A stretch of DNA of 64,000 nucleotides, from the NCBI RefSeq assembly GCF_020966635.1, contig NZ_JAJKFQ010000002.1:806001-870000 (forward strand), given 5' to 3'. The stretch comes from Stieleria sp. JC731. Its GTDB lineage: Bacteria > Planctomycetota > Planctomycetia > Pirellulales > Pirellulaceae. Below are positions 10,659-20,179 of the stretch, piece by piece (the stretch's first letter is position 1; each line of letters opens with the position of its first letter). Below the pieces are notes generated by a model that saw only the letters and a list, made by a program, of their open reading frames with translations, was not told where the DNA came from and did not search any database. A program made the position numbers and the translations under genes.

Positions 10659-11160
10659 CGCGTTTCGATTCAGTGCTAACACCCATTAGCCGCTTCGGCG
10701 TTAGCCGCGGTTGAAAGAACCTAGATGCACGCCAACCCCACATAACCGACGCTAACGCGTTTCGGCTCAGGGCGAACCACCATGAGCCGCTTCGGCGCTA
10801 GCCGCGGTTGAAAAAACCTGAATGCACGCCAAGCCCACGTAACCGACGCTAGCGCGTTTCGGCTCAGGACTAGCAACCATCAGCCGCTTCGGCGTTAGCC
10901 GCGGTTAAAAGTACCTGTATGCAACCCAACCCCACATAACCGACGCTAGCGAGTTTCGGCTCAGGGCAAACCACCATGAGCCGCTTCGGCGCTAGCCGCG
11001 GTTGAAAGCACCTGAATGCAACCCAAGCCCACATAACCGACACTAACGCGTTTCGGCTCAGGACGAACCACCATCAGCCGCTTCGGCGTTAGCCGCGGTT
11101 GAAAGTACCTGAATGCAAACCAAGCCCACATAACCGACGCTAGCGCGTTTCGGCTCAGGG
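10659..11160. repeat. Array of five 97-bp direct repeats
   Basis: The word cgcgtttcg (one copy cgagtttcg) recurs at 10659, 10756, 10853, 10950, 11047 and 11144, giving an exact 97-bp period over five full units plus a partial sixth. Each unit contains a GC-rich block, agccgcttcgg then cgttagccgcggtt, followed by a variable stretch and accgacgctagcg. The array fills the whole gap between two convergent genes. 97 is not a multiple of three and no open frame crosses it with protein character, so it is non-coding. Function is unknown. Confidence 0.95.
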
Positions 11161-11163
11161 CGG

Positions 11164-12195
11164 CTACAAATTCGTCATCCACGCGGCCTTATAACGCAGG
11201 CCTAAATTTAGGATTCGTTGCAACAAGGCTTCATACGGAATTCCAACTCGTTCGGCCGACTCGGAAAAATCCTCGCCGTATTCGATGTTGGGATTGGCAT
11301 TGGCTTCTAAAACATACACATCACCGGAATCGGTCAGCCGCAAATCCATCCGCGCATAACCGCTCATGTTCAATGCACGGTAAACGCGTTTGCAAATCTT
11401 GGCGACCTTCTCGCCGGCTTCACCGCGAAGGTCAGCGGCCTCGTGAGTCGTGATCCCGTGCTTCTCTTGATACTTGCGATTCCATTTGACTTGGCTGGTC
11501 GCAATTCTCGCGGTGTCATCGGGCATCTTTCCAAAGTCCATTTCCCACGCGGGAAAGGTCTGCAACCGCTGGTTGCCGATCACCCCGACATAGATCTCGC
11601 GTCCTTCGATGTATTGTTCGACGATGGCGTCATCCCCGGCATGTTCGTGCACGAAGCTCACACGATCAACAAGTTGTTCATCGGTGCGCACGATTGACGC
11701 TTGGCTAATCCCGAACGAAGCGTCCTCGGTGACAGACTTAACAAACAGCGGAAATTCCAATTTTTTGGGACGATGAACGGTCCGCCCGACAGGGAAAACG
11801 GTAAACCGCGGCGTGGGGATGCGATGGTACGTGAGAATCTTTTTGCTAAGCGCTTTGTCTTTGCTAAGTAACAACCCACGTGGATTGCAGCCGGTATAGG
11901 GCTGCTGCATCAATTCCAGATAACTGATGATCGCGAAATCGTACGTCACGACCCCGTGGAATTCTTCTAGCAACATGAACGTGATGTGCGGCTTGAATTC
12001 CGTCAGCGCGTCTCGGATCGGGGCCAAGTCATCGTAAACGCCGATGGGCAGGACTTCGTGCCCCAGATGCCGAAGGGTGTCACAAACGTCAAATTCGGCT
12101 TTCCAAGCGTCAAGCTCTTTTTCGGAGATGCCATCCAGCGTTAACGGGGGAACATGACCAGCGCGGACAAGGACTAACACACGCAGTTTGTTCAC
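11164..12195 (-). CDS. ATP-grasp ligase, D-Ala-D-Ala ligase-like
   Basis: 343-residue ATP-grasp enzyme. Visible features are a D-Ala-D-Ala-ligase-like N-terminal domain (FMLLEEFHGVVTYDFAIISY), QQPYTGCNPRGLLLSKDKAL, an ATP-binding lysine in FPLFVKSVTEDASFGIS, the EQYIEGREIYVGVIGN block and the metal-binding DVYVLEANANPNIEY. The ADP-forming ligase chemistry is clear, but it is not the housekeeping Ddl: the N-terminus is longer and the partner gene is a metallopeptidase. Its ATG overlaps the stop of that upstream gene (ATGA), so the two are translationally coupled. It probably forms an amide or peptide bond on a small molecule or peptide. Confidence 0.88.
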   Translation of the reverse strand: MNKLRVLVLVRAGHVPPLTLDGISEKELDAWKAEFDVCDTLRHLGHEVLPIGVYDDLAPIRDALTEFKPHITFMLLEEFHGVVTYDFAIISYLELMQQPYTGCNPRGLLLSKDKALSKKILTYHRIPTPRFTVFPVGRTVHRPKKLEFPLFVKSVTEDASFGISQASIVRTDEQLVDRVSFVHEHAGDDAIVEQYIEGREIYVGVIGNQRLQTFPAWEMDFGKMPDDTARIATSQVKWNRKYQEKHGITTHEAADLRGEAGEKVAKICKRVYRALNMSGYARMDLRLTDSGDVYVLEANANPNIEYGEDFSESAERVGIPYEALLQRILNLGLRYKAAWMTNL

Positions 12196-13214
12196 ATCAT
12201 CACCCGTCTATGGCCCGAATTGAGATAATTGCTCGTTCGAAGGGCCACCAAAATCATCGCGTCACGTTTACAGACATCAGCACTGGTGCCCAACCTCAGT
12301 TCTAGTTCTCGGCACCGCTCGATCATTTCCTGCAGAACTTGATCGACCATATACGAGTATGCCCCGGTCCAATCCGCGACGACCCTCCGGATCTCTCCAC
12401 GCCATTGTGACAGCAACGCCGCTGCGGTTGGATTACGACGGTGAGACCGGTCGCAAGAAAAAAGCTTGCGAAGATCTTTATCATAAACATTCGGATAATC
12501 CATTCCGTAGTGTTCGCGTTTGCGGCGATAGTGGGTCCGCAAGGTGCGGCGAATCTGGCTGACGGGATCCAGCGTTTGCTTGGACTGCACCACCGGAGAT
12601 TTTCCGGCAATGCTGTTCATGAAATCGTCGACGTATTCAAGCTTTTTGATCGCTGGCCAATTGCGGTAGCGGGCTTTCCAACGACCTTTCTTGGGCAGCC
12701 AAACCGCAAACGTTTCCGCAAAATCCTCCAACGGATGCGCTTGGGCATACCACATTTCCAGGTGCAAAACGTAATCACGGGTCTGAGGATTTGGCTTGTA
12801 GAACTCCGGATAGGGCTCGGACGCTTTGCCAAACAGTTCTCGATAGCGAGACTTTCGACGGATCTGAAAAGCCGTGTCGATCGCGTGCCCCGTCTCGTGC
12901 CGCAGGATTTTCATGCACCACTGCTTGGTGCCACCTTCGACCTCCAGCAACTGTTTTCGCTCCAATCGACACAATCGAGGATGGGCCAGATAGAACGGAA
13001 TCGCGATTCCCGGTATACCATCGGGAGAGAACCAATCTTCGCTCAGCCAGAAATGCGGTCGGAATTTCAACCCTCGATCGGCCAGCTCGCGATTTAGCTG
13101 ATCGATACGGGTTTCCAAGATGGTGTCGCGGATCGATAGCTTCAGATCGCAGATTCGCATGTCCAACAATTCATCGTCAGACATCGACGCTAGATCCGGC
13201 ACTCTTCCGCCCAT
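12192..13214 (-). CDS. Putative zinc metallopeptidase coupled to ATP-grasp ligase
   Basis: 340-residue soluble protein with a gluzincin-like active-site helix, RHETGHAIDTAF (His106, Glu107, His110), preceded by a beta strand block (FWLSEDWFSPDGIPGIAIPF). A candidate third zinc ligand region is HPLEDFAETFAVWLP, an E/D-containing helix like that of other HExxH peptidases. No signal peptide is seen, so it is probably cytoplasmic. It overlaps the downstream ATP-grasp gene by 4 bp. The pairing of a metallopeptidase with a ligase suggests a joint peptide processing and conjugation pathway; the substrate is unknown. Confidence 0.82.
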   Translation of the reverse strand: MGGRVPDLASMSDDELLDMRICDLKLSIRDTILETRIDQLNRELADRGLKFRPHFWLSEDWFSPDGIPGIAIPFYLAHPRLCRLERKQLLEVEGGTKQWCMKILRHETGHAIDTAFQIRRKSRYRELFGKASEPYPEFYKPNPQTRDYVLHLEMWYAQAHPLEDFAETFAVWLPKKGRWKARYRNWPAIKKLEYVDDFMNSIAGKSPVVQSKQTLDPVSQIRRTLRTHYRRKREHYGMDYPNVYDKDLRKLFSCDRSHRRNPTAAALLSQWRGEIRRVVADWTGAYSYMVDQVLQEMIERCRELELRLGTSADVCKRDAMILVALRTSNYLNSGHRRVMM

Positions 13215-13428
13215 GGTCCTCTATTAACTTTTTCAATAGTCGTCGGAAACGGATTCTACGTCTGAATGAACTCGAACATTGCCGCGCGACGATCGCTAAC
13301 GCTGGTCAACTGCAAACCGATCTTGAAGTCATGCTTGCGAGTTCAATCAAGACAACCACTTCCTCAACGATAGGTCATCATACGATGATGGCGAGTCTAA
13401 CAAGGTAACCGCATCAAAACAAACTCGC

Positions 13429-14652
13429 GTGAACCAGACAACAGCGATTCATGATCGATCGCAGACAGTGTGCTGCAAGCTTACCGGCGTCGGGCGTTCT
13501 GCCATCGCGGTCGTTGCGATCGAAGGCCCCCATGCGGCCGACTATCTACAGCAATGCTTCCGCACCCAGCACCCGCGCCCACTGTCTGTCGGTGACGTCC
13601 GATATGGCACATGGTCGACTCAAGACCAAATCGCTAGTGAATCCGTCGTTGTCGTTCCGATCGCCGCTGACCAATTCGAAATCCACAGCCACGGCGGAAC
13701 CGCTGCCGCTAAACGAATCGTCGAAGACTTATGCCAGCTTGGTGCCAGCGAAATAAACCCTCAATCGGCTCGTCACATCGACTCGGCCCAGGATTCGTGC
13801 CAACATTCAGATCAGTTAGAAAACGACTTTATCGCCGAAGCAGAGCAGGCATTGGTGGCTTGTGTTACCACGAAAACTGCCGCAATTGTCCTCGACCAAG
13901 TCCGTGGTGCGATGGGCAGATGGCGTAACAAATCATTGCGTTTGATTGAAGATTCACCGGATCGGCAAGGTCTTCAAACCGTCATCGACGAAGCCGAACA
14001 AATCGCTGCGGCGGGAAAAATCGGTGTCCGACTGTCTCGCCCGTTCGACGTCGTGCTCTGTGGACCACCCAATGTCGGCAAAAGCAGCTTGATCAATGCG
14101 ATGGTGGGGTACGACCGCAGTATCACCATGGATGTCGCAGGAACAACACGCGACGTCTTGGACGCCGAGACTGTTTTCAACGGATGGCCGATTCGATTAC
14201 GAGACACCGCCGGTTTACATCAAGCCGGCAACGAAATCGAACGCCAAGGCATCGGGCGTGCCCTCGAAGCGGTCAAACAGGCCGACCTGCTGGTGATTGT
14301 CAATCAACCGAACGAGGAACACTCCGGCTCGTTTTTTCAGCAAGCCCTGGATGACTTGCAGTCACCGCCTCCGCAGATCAATGTTCTCAACAAAGCAGAC
14401 TTGGAAGCGGATCGAGCGCCCATTGGGGAGCAGAAACCTGCAAAAGACGAGGACATCGTGCGCACCGTTGCGACGAACGGTGGCGGAATCGAGACGTTGA
14501 TCAACCGCATACTCGACTGCCTCGTCGCTTCGATTCCCCCCCAAGGTTCTCCGGTGCCAATCAGCGAGCGACAGCTTCAATGGGTGCAGGGACTTGCCAA
14601 AGCGAGTTCTCTGGATGAATTGCGTCAGCGGTTAGTGCAATGTTCCAAATGA
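13429..14652 (+). CDS. mnmE: MnmE/TrmE-like tRNA modification GTPase, shortened
   Basis: 407 residues from a GTG start. The N-terminal tetrahydrofolate-binding domain is recognisable (TGVGRSAIAVVAIEGPHAADY, FEIHSHGGTAAAKRI). An embedded Ras-like G domain has G1 GPPNVGKSS at residues 212-220, G3 DTAGLH and G4 NKAD. Canonical MnmE is about 450 residues and ends in a CIGK-type cysteine motif needed with MnmG for U34 tRNA modification; here the helical domain is short and the protein ends in QCSK. It may be a divergent MnmE or a paralogue with altered function. It is monocistronic, with degenerate repeats downstream. Confidence 0.85.
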   Translation: MNQTTAIHDRSQTVCCKLTGVGRSAIAVVAIEGPHAADYLQQCFRTQHPRPLSVGDVRYGTWSTQDQIASESVVVVPIAADQFEIHSHGGTAAAKRIVEDLCQLGASEINPQSARHIDSAQDSCQHSDQLENDFIAEAEQALVACVTTKTAAIVLDQVRGAMGRWRNKSLRLIEDSPDRQGLQTVIDEAEQIAAAGKIGVRLSRPFDVVLCGPPNVGKSSLINAMVGYDRSITMDVAGTTRDVLDAETVFNGWPIRLRDTAGLHQAGNEIERQGIGRALEAVKQADLLVIVNQPNEEHSGSFFQQALDDLQSPPPQINVLNKADLEADRAPIGEQKPAKDEDIVRTVATNGGGIETLINRILDCLVASIPPQGSPVPISERQLQWVQGLAKASSLDELRQRLVQCSK

Positions 14653-14900
14653 AAAGTAGGGTTGCGACCCTATGACCCGCACCACGTCGGCGGCGGTTCT
14701 CGCACAAGCAACCAAGACCAACGCCCAATCGGCTGATGGTTGTTGCCCTGAGCCGAAACGCGCTAGCGTCGGTTCTCGCACGAGCAACCGGGGCTAACGC
14801 CCATTCGGCTAATCCAAAAACCCAAGCTGCAGCCCTATCAGCCGCACCGCGTTAGCGGCGGTTCTCGCACTGGCAACCGGTGCTAACGCCCAATTCCCTA
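14650..14900. repeat. Degenerate repeat cluster related to the 97-bp array
   Basis: Three diverged copies of a block containing ggttctcgca occur at 14695, 14771 and 14860 (spacing 76 and 89), each near a gcggcggtt-like core and a ctaacgccca-like tail. The segment at about 14746-14775 (cctgagccgaaacgcgctag) is the reverse complement of the start of the 97-bp unit at 10659-11160, so the two regions share one repeat family in opposite orientations. No gene is present. Confidence 0.8.
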
Positions 14901-14913
14901 ATCCGAAATGTCG

Positions 14914-15423
14914 CTAAACGCCAAACCCCGTTCTTTCACGAATCGCTGGCTGATACGTCTTTAGCCACTGGCCGTATTCGATCCAATCACTCTGAAAGAA
15001 GATAAAAATCTCTCGGGACTGGCGGTCGACATGAATGGGTAACGGTCTCGCGATCGCGGCTTCTAGCTCATCCGTGCTGTGGGGATTAAGCAACATTCCG
15101 TCTAGGATTAAAGCACAAAGGAAATTCGTCGAAGACCGATTTTCGGTGACATCAGCTGGTGGCGTCAAATCAGCAGTTAGTGATACTCCAACCTCACGTC
15201 GCGAAAACAACTCCTGGGGCGACTCCTGCGGCCAGGATTCAAGAATCTTATGGCGAGCTTCATCAAACGGCATCAAATCTTGTTGTGGCGTCCCTCGCCC
15301 CAAGGATGCGACGGAACCGGACACGGCATCACCTTCCGACGAATCTTGGTTGGACAGATGCATGAAAATGGCTGCGAATAGCAGAACAGACACGATCAAT
15401 GGCAAAACCAGTAGACGATTCAT
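14914..15423 (-). CDS. Small membrane-anchored hypothetical protein
   Basis: 169 residues from ATG 15423. One N-terminal membrane segment (LLVLPLIVSVLLFAAIFMHL) is followed by a soluble part with no recognised domain. That part includes ESWPQESPQELFSRREVGVS and a short C-terminal block with IFIFFQSDWIEYGQWLK. The frame is open upstream to 15891, but that segment lies inside the DUF2306 gene in another frame and has no coding character. The ATG overlaps the DUF2306 stop by 4 bp (ATGA), indicating an operon. Function unknown. Confidence 0.7.
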   Translation of the reverse strand: MNRLLVLPLIVSVLLFAAIFMHLSNQDSSEGDAVSGSVASLGRGTPQQDLMPFDEARHKILESWPQESPQELFSRREVGVSLTADLTPPADVTENRSSTNFLCALILDGMLLNPHSTDELEAAIARPLPIHVDRQSREIFIFFQSDWIEYGQWLKTYQPAIRERTGFGV

Positions 15424-16220
15424 TTCAATGCCTTGAGGGTTGAAACCGAGGGGACAGGAAGTGTGGAAAGTGGCGGTGCGGCTTGCGCGAATGAGCCTTC
15501 GCGAGATGTCGACTTGCGTTTGACCGGAAAGGCGACGCGAATGCTTGACTCGGCGACCCAGACACTCGCCAGAAGACTTAGCCAGACCGACGCGATGTAA
15601 TCGATGCTGGAGGAAACGGCGGGCAAAACGAGTCCCATCGCGACAAAAATCAGACGAAACCAGACCGCGCCAAGCGTTAGCGAGTACGAACGGATCATCC
15701 AGCGTGCATGCTCGGAAACGTTGCCAGCCTGAATCGTGCGATAGCCTCGCCAGGTTGCAAACCACCAAAGGCCAGCGGTGACAGCAAATCCGATTGCCGA
15801 TGGAAGCCCACCTTTGGGATTCAGGCTTAAGATCAGTCCGGTTGGTGCGGCAAACCAGAGAATCGCGTTCAAATGAACGTATCCCAGCCATCGATGAAAA
15901 GTCTTCCAGCGAATGGCTCGACGAAACATCAACAGCGGACCAGTCAACAGACAGACCGTCGACGTCGCCACATGGATATAGAAGGATGTCCGCCAGAGCG
16001 GCTGATGTCGCAGGTCACCTTTTTCCAGCAAGAACGTCGCTGTTCGGTCAACACGGAAATAGGCCAACAGACTGACGACAATCGCGGCCGACCCCACTAA
16101 AAAGATGAGCGTCCACAGCGTGCGAAACCGGAAGGAAGCGAAGACCAACATCAGACAACTCAGGCAGAGAAACAGCTTTGACGGGTTTAGTATCCCCTGA
16201 GGCGGGCAGCGAATCGTCAA
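15420..16220 (-). CDS. DUF2306 family membrane protein
   Basis: 266-residue integral membrane protein with about seven hydrophobic segments. Family features are the histidine-bearing helices SFYIHVATSTVCLLTGPLL, KTFHRWLGYVHLNAILW and HARWMIRSYSLTLGAVWFRL, matching DUF2306 proteins, which are cytochrome b561-like in pattern. The conserved histidines could bind heme, though this is not proven for the family. It is translationally coupled to the small downstream gene. Confidence 0.8.
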   Translation of the reverse strand: MTIRCPPQGILNPSKLFLCLSCLMLVFASFRFRTLWTLIFLVGSAAIVVSLLAYFRVDRTATFLLEKGDLRHQPLWRTSFYIHVATSTVCLLTGPLLMFRRAIRWKTFHRWLGYVHLNAILWFAAPTGLILSLNPKGGLPSAIGFAVTAGLWWFATWRGYRTIQAGNVSEHARWMIRSYSLTLGAVWFRLIFVAMGLVLPAVSSSIDYIASVWLSLLASVWVAESSIRVAFPVKRKSTSREGSFAQAAPPLSTLPVPSVSTLKALK

Positions 16221-16507
16221 AACAATGTCAAATCCGAGTCAAAGGTCTTGGTGACAATGCCAGCTGCCTGACTTTGAAAGTCTGACTGGGACAGCCTGAC
16301 GCTGGTCGTGAAACTGGTCTTTTAACGATCGGGGCCAATCGCCTATGTTTCACGCGTCAAGTTCCATGTCGAATGCCGCTATTCGCGCCGCGAAAGTTGC
16401 CAGATCGTCGCCAGGGCCCAGATCCCCTGCGAAGACGCTGAGATCGATGCGAACCGAACGCTAGGACGAACGAAACAACGACACACTCCCATGGAAGGGA
16501 TTATTCG

Positions 16508-18772
16508 ATGGACAATCGCTGGCGCACGCAACATGATGCGATTCCGCCTTCGAAACCCGATGCCTACGCGGCGTTTCAGGGCCACGCACCACAGCCCCAT
16601 CCGTCTTGGCAGCCGCCACAGCAATTTCAGCCGCACGCACAAGCATCGTTCGTTGCTCCGGCTCCAATCACCCGCGATCCGAACGCGGCTGCGATCTATC
16701 ACCAACTGGCCCAAGCGAATGCGGAAATCATGCGATTGCGTGGCGTCCTTGGGGCCGTTCATGGCGACATGGACCGACGAGTCGCACAGCTTCAGCATCA
16801 ACTTCATTCGCAAACCGATACTGAAAAAGCTTCTCTGCAAAACCAGATCCGTGATTTGCAAGCAAAGAATGCTGACCTGAATCGCTCGCATCAGCAGCAA
16901 CTCGACCAACATCGCGAGAGCGACCAATCGCGAATTCGATCATTGCAAACCGAAGTCCACTCGCTCAAACATGAGCTGTCCAACGCCGCGTCAGCCGCTG
17001 CGACAGAACAACAGCAGCTGGCTGATCGAATCGAACACCAGAACCAACGTCACCAGGCGATCTTAGCCGAACGCGATCATCAGATCCGTCAACAGGAAAC
17101 ACTGCTGCAGGACGCCGGGTGCCAGATCGAATCGCTGACTCAGCAGCTGGAGCAGTTTCAGCACCGGAATGCGGAATGGATTCGTGCTCACGATAGCGCG
17201 AGCGAACTTGCAGAGTGGCTACAAACGCAATGCCGCAAACAATCGCGAGACTTAGTCGCATCCGAAAACGCATATGACCAATTGCACGATGAAGCGATGC
17301 GATTGCTGCGTCAACGCGACACAAAAATTCTGAAACTCAACGACACCGTTGAGGTCTTGCAGAACGATCACGAAGAAGTCGAACTGATCAATTCCGATTT
17401 GGACCACTGCAATGACCGATTGCGATTCGAAATCGAAGAATTGGTCATCGAGTTGGAGGACCAACTTGTTGCCTCTCAACGGGATCAACAGCAGCTCGTC
17501 CAGGCGACACAATCAGTCAGTGACCAGCTGGCGACAACGAATCTAAAGCTCGAATCGGTAACCCGAGAAAAACAAGCGTTGGCCGAAACGATCGCCCAGC
17601 ACCGTGAACTTGAAGACGAGTTCGACGCCTTGTTGTTTGCCAAAGAACAGGAGATCAGCGCGATCAAGCGAACTGCCGATGACGCGCAGCGCCAATCGGA
17701 ACAACTTCGCCGCGACAACGCCGCCTCCGTCGGCCAAGGCGACCAACTACGATCGCAAGTTCGTGAGCAGGAAATCGAACTGATTGATCTCCGCCAGCGA
17801 CTCGCCGAAGCCAACGAACAAGTCGACCACGCGATGGCAGTTGTCGATGAACGCGATCAACAAATCCGCGAAATTCAGACCAGCGTCCGTGCTGCCGAAG
17901 CCAACGCGACGCTGCAGCAACACGAAGTGGTGCGTGAATACACCATCGAGATCGACCGGCTGGAAAGCTTGATCGCGAAATTCGAACAAGATGGGCAGTC
18001 GCGGGCCGAAGAGGTCGGCGACCTTTCCGAAAAAATCGCGACACTCGAATCTGATTTGAAAACCCGGCAAACGGCGATCGAGTCGCTTTCGGATGAAAAC
18101 AACCAGTTGCAACAGCAACTCGAATCTTCCCTGCGTAGCCGTGATGACCTTGAAGAAGAGCTCGCTGAAAACACCGAACAGCTAGTACAAACAGGGCTCG
18201 CTCTAAAGAAGCTGCGAGAATCCGGAGGGACGCAAGAAATTGAGTCCCAACAATTGCGTCAATCGCTCAACGATCAAGCGACTCAATTGGCCGAGTACGC
18301 CGATCGAATTGCGAAACTGCAGTTGACCATCGAGTCGTTGCAAACCGAACGGCGAGATGCGGTAACTGAGGCCCAAATAAATCAGGTCGACCAACCAACA
18401 CAGGACGATGCCGCAATCCAGTTGCATCATGCCGAAAAGCTTCGCTTGGAACAGGAACTCGTAGCGACACGTGAGCGATATCACCACGCGAACCTAGTCG
18501 AACAGCGACGACGGGAATCGGTCGAAGAACAATTGCAGCGTTACGTTGATGAAAACAGCACGTTGTCCAACCGACTTCGTGAGAGCAACATTGAATGCGA
18601 GCAGTTGCAACAACGGTTGGAAACATTCGCAGGGTTCGATCAGCCGATCGCGGAAGCAAAACGCCTCAGCCGCGAACTGGCGCGTCATATCTCCCAATTT
18701 GCCAGCGAACGAGAATCGTTATACCGCCGAATCGAGCAACTGCATGAACAGCGTCTTCAGCGAGCCGCATAG
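16508..18772 (+). CDS. Long coiled-coil protein
   Basis: 754-residue cytoplasmic-looking protein. The first 60 residues are Pro/Gln/His/Ala-rich and disordered, and almost all of the rest (about 60-745) is Gln/Glu/Arg/Leu-rich heptad repeat, with many QQQL, LEEEL and IESLxxE runs. There is no signal peptide, membrane segment or enzymatic motif. It is monocistronic. By analogy with other long bacterial coiled coils it could be a scaffold, a chromosome-organising or a cytoskeletal element; no homologous family can be named from the sequence. Confidence 0.75.
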   Translation: MDNRWRTQHDAIPPSKPDAYAAFQGHAPQPHPSWQPPQQFQPHAQASFVAPAPITRDPNAAAIYHQLAQANAEIMRLRGVLGAVHGDMDRRVAQLQHQLHSQTDTEKASLQNQIRDLQAKNADLNRSHQQQLDQHRESDQSRIRSLQTEVHSLKHELSNAASAAATEQQQLADRIEHQNQRHQAILAERDHQIRQQETLLQDAGCQIESLTQQLEQFQHRNAEWIRAHDSASELAEWLQTQCRKQSRDLVASENAYDQLHDEAMRLLRQRDTKILKLNDTVEVLQNDHEEVELINSDLDHCNDRLRFEIEELVIELEDQLVASQRDQQQLVQATQSVSDQLATTNLKLESVTREKQALAETIAQHRELEDEFDALLFAKEQEISAIKRTADDAQRQSEQLRRDNAASVGQGDQLRSQVREQEIELIDLRQRLAEANEQVDHAMAVVDERDQQIREIQTSVRAAEANATLQQHEVVREYTIEIDRLESLIAKFEQDGQSRAEEVGDLSEKIATLESDLKTRQTAIESLSDENNQLQQQLESSLRSRDDLEEELAENTEQLVQTGLALKKLRESGGTQEIESQQLRQSLNDQATQLAEYADRIAKLQLTIESLQTERRDAVTEAQINQVDQPTQDDAAIQLHHAEKLRLEQELVATRERYHHANLVEQRRRESVEEQLQRYVDENSTLSNRLRESNIECEQLQQRLETFAGFDQPIAEAKRLSRELARHISQFASERESLYRRIEQLHEQRLQRAA

Positions 18773-18910
18773 TTGACGCCCCTCACTTTGGCTTCAACGC
18801 AAACCGTTAAAGCCAACCACAGTCAGCACGAAATGGATATCCGACCAACGTTTCTATATGCGTTTAAGGCGATGTGCGAGTGCTGCTGGTTAGAGTCGGA
18901 CCACGGGAAT

Positions 18911-18967
18911 CGAGTACGAGTACCATTTCATTGAGTACGAGTACGACCGGAAACGAGTACGAATAGG
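18911..18967. repeat. gagtacgagtac short repeats
   Basis: Three clustered copies of a gagtacga-type word lie in the gap between two convergent genes: cgagtacgagtacc at 18911, tgagtacgagtacga at about 18932 and cgagtacgaatagg at 18954. They are evenly spaced at about 21-22 bp. Purpose unknown. Confidence 0.6.
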
Positions 18968-19030
18968 ATCAGAAAAATGGCTTGGGGAATCCACCACGCC
19001 TTCCCCAAACCCTGACACGGTGCAACCAAC

Positions 19031-20071
19031 TCAAGTTGCAACTTCGTGATTACCTTCGCCGTCATGCTCGGCCTCTTCCAAGCTATCGCGAACCTCTTCG
19101 CCAGCAGTCCAATAGAACACGGTCCCTGCGATCGCGATGATGACCTTGACCATTTCGAAGGTCAACGCAATCAAGGTGCCTGATGCCAAGGTCGGTTCAG
19201 CAGGGATCAGATGGTAAAGCCATTCGATTGCCGCTTCTAAAACCCCAATCCCTGCCGGAGTGATTGGCAACGCAGACGCCAGCATGCCGATGGGAACGAT
19301 GATGAAGTGCTCGGCAAAGGTGGGAACAGATGGGTACAAGCTTCGCGCGATCAAATAGATGCTCACCGTCAGCAGCGAATGCACCCCCAGGCTCATCAAG
19401 ATCGAAACGCCGAATGCGATCGGGTGATGATGGAACATGCGAAGGGGAGGCCCGATCCGATGGACCACCTCGCCGACAACAGGAAGTTTTTCTCCGGCGC
19501 GGACCAACCGATCGACGAAAGCTCCACCAAAGACAAGCAGGCATAAAACCGCCGTTCCGATCGCGACCAACAAACCGCTTCCGTAACGAAGTCTCTGCAT
19601 GTCCTCGGAGTCGACTCCGGAAACCAGATTTCCGCCTTGCAAAACGAACGCGGCCGATGCGAGTAGCAATAACCCATACAAGCCAACGCCGCGATCGACC
19701 ATCACTGATGCGACCGCCTGAACTCGTTTTCCAGGCCGCCGCTTGGCAAGAAAGATCGCCTTGAACAAGTCTCCGCCGACACTGCCCGCGGAAACGAAGT
19801 TCAGCAGAAAACAAATCGCGCCCAGGCGGTGAGCTTCCAGCATGGTCAGCTCGATACCTTGGCAACGGACCAGTAGGCACCAACGAATGAACGACAAGCT
19901 GATCGCACCGACGGCCACCAGCAATGCCGACACCAACAACGGGTAGTTCTTCGGGTGCTCGGACAGCGATTCCCACTGTTCCGGTTCCACTCGATAAATC
20001 AAGAACACGATTATCCCGAGCGGGATCGCGATCTTGGCTAGCGTCAGGAAAATTTGTCGTGGCGAGTTCAT
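19031..20071 (-). CDS. UPF0104 / lysylphosphatidylglycerol synthase TM-region family protein
   Basis: 346-residue polytopic membrane protein with about eight helices. Family landmarks are the first helix IAIPLGIIVFLIYRV, the loop AHRLGAICFLLNFVSAGSVGGDLFKAIFLAKRRPGKRVQAV (only its ends are diagnostic) and the C-terminal LPITPAGIGVLEAAIEWLY. It resembles the membrane half of MprF without the catalytic domain, a family often linked to lipid or glycan flipping. Substrate is unknown. Confidence 0.87.
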   Translation of the reverse strand: MNSPRQIFLTLAKIAIPLGIIVFLIYRVEPEQWESLSEHPKNYPLLVSALLVAVGAISLSFIRWCLLVRCQGIELTMLEAHRLGAICFLLNFVSAGSVGGDLFKAIFLAKRRPGKRVQAVASVMVDRGVGLYGLLLLASAAFVLQGGNLVSGVDSEDMQRLRYGSGLLVAIGTAVLCLLVFGGAFVDRLVRAGEKLPVVGEVVHRIGPPLRMFHHHPIAFGVSILMSLGVHSLLTVSIYLIARSLYPSVPTFAEHFIIVPIGMLASALPITPAGIGVLEAAIEWLYHLIPAEPTLASGTLIALTFEMVKVIIAIAGTVFYWTAGEEVRDSLEEAEHDGEGNHEVAT

Positions 20072-20179
20072 CCGGCGAAGAATAATCCCCGATCCGCGTT
20101 CCGAAAAGCCATCAAAGACGGGAAAAGCCCATCATCAACGGCCTACCGGACCGAATCGCAGCACAACGGCGTCTGTCGG

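Noticed and set aside
12441-13097. 218-codon open frame antisense to the metallopeptidase
   Set aside because: It lies inside a clear gene, with low-complexity composition and no motif.
15424-15891. N-terminal extension of the small membrane protein to 325 codons
   Set aside because: It overlaps the DUF2306 gene in another frame, and the ATG at 15423 begins a clean membrane anchor.
16379-16943. Minus-strand open frames over the start of the coiled-coil gene
   Set aside because: They are antisense shadows of the Gln/Arg-rich coding sequence.
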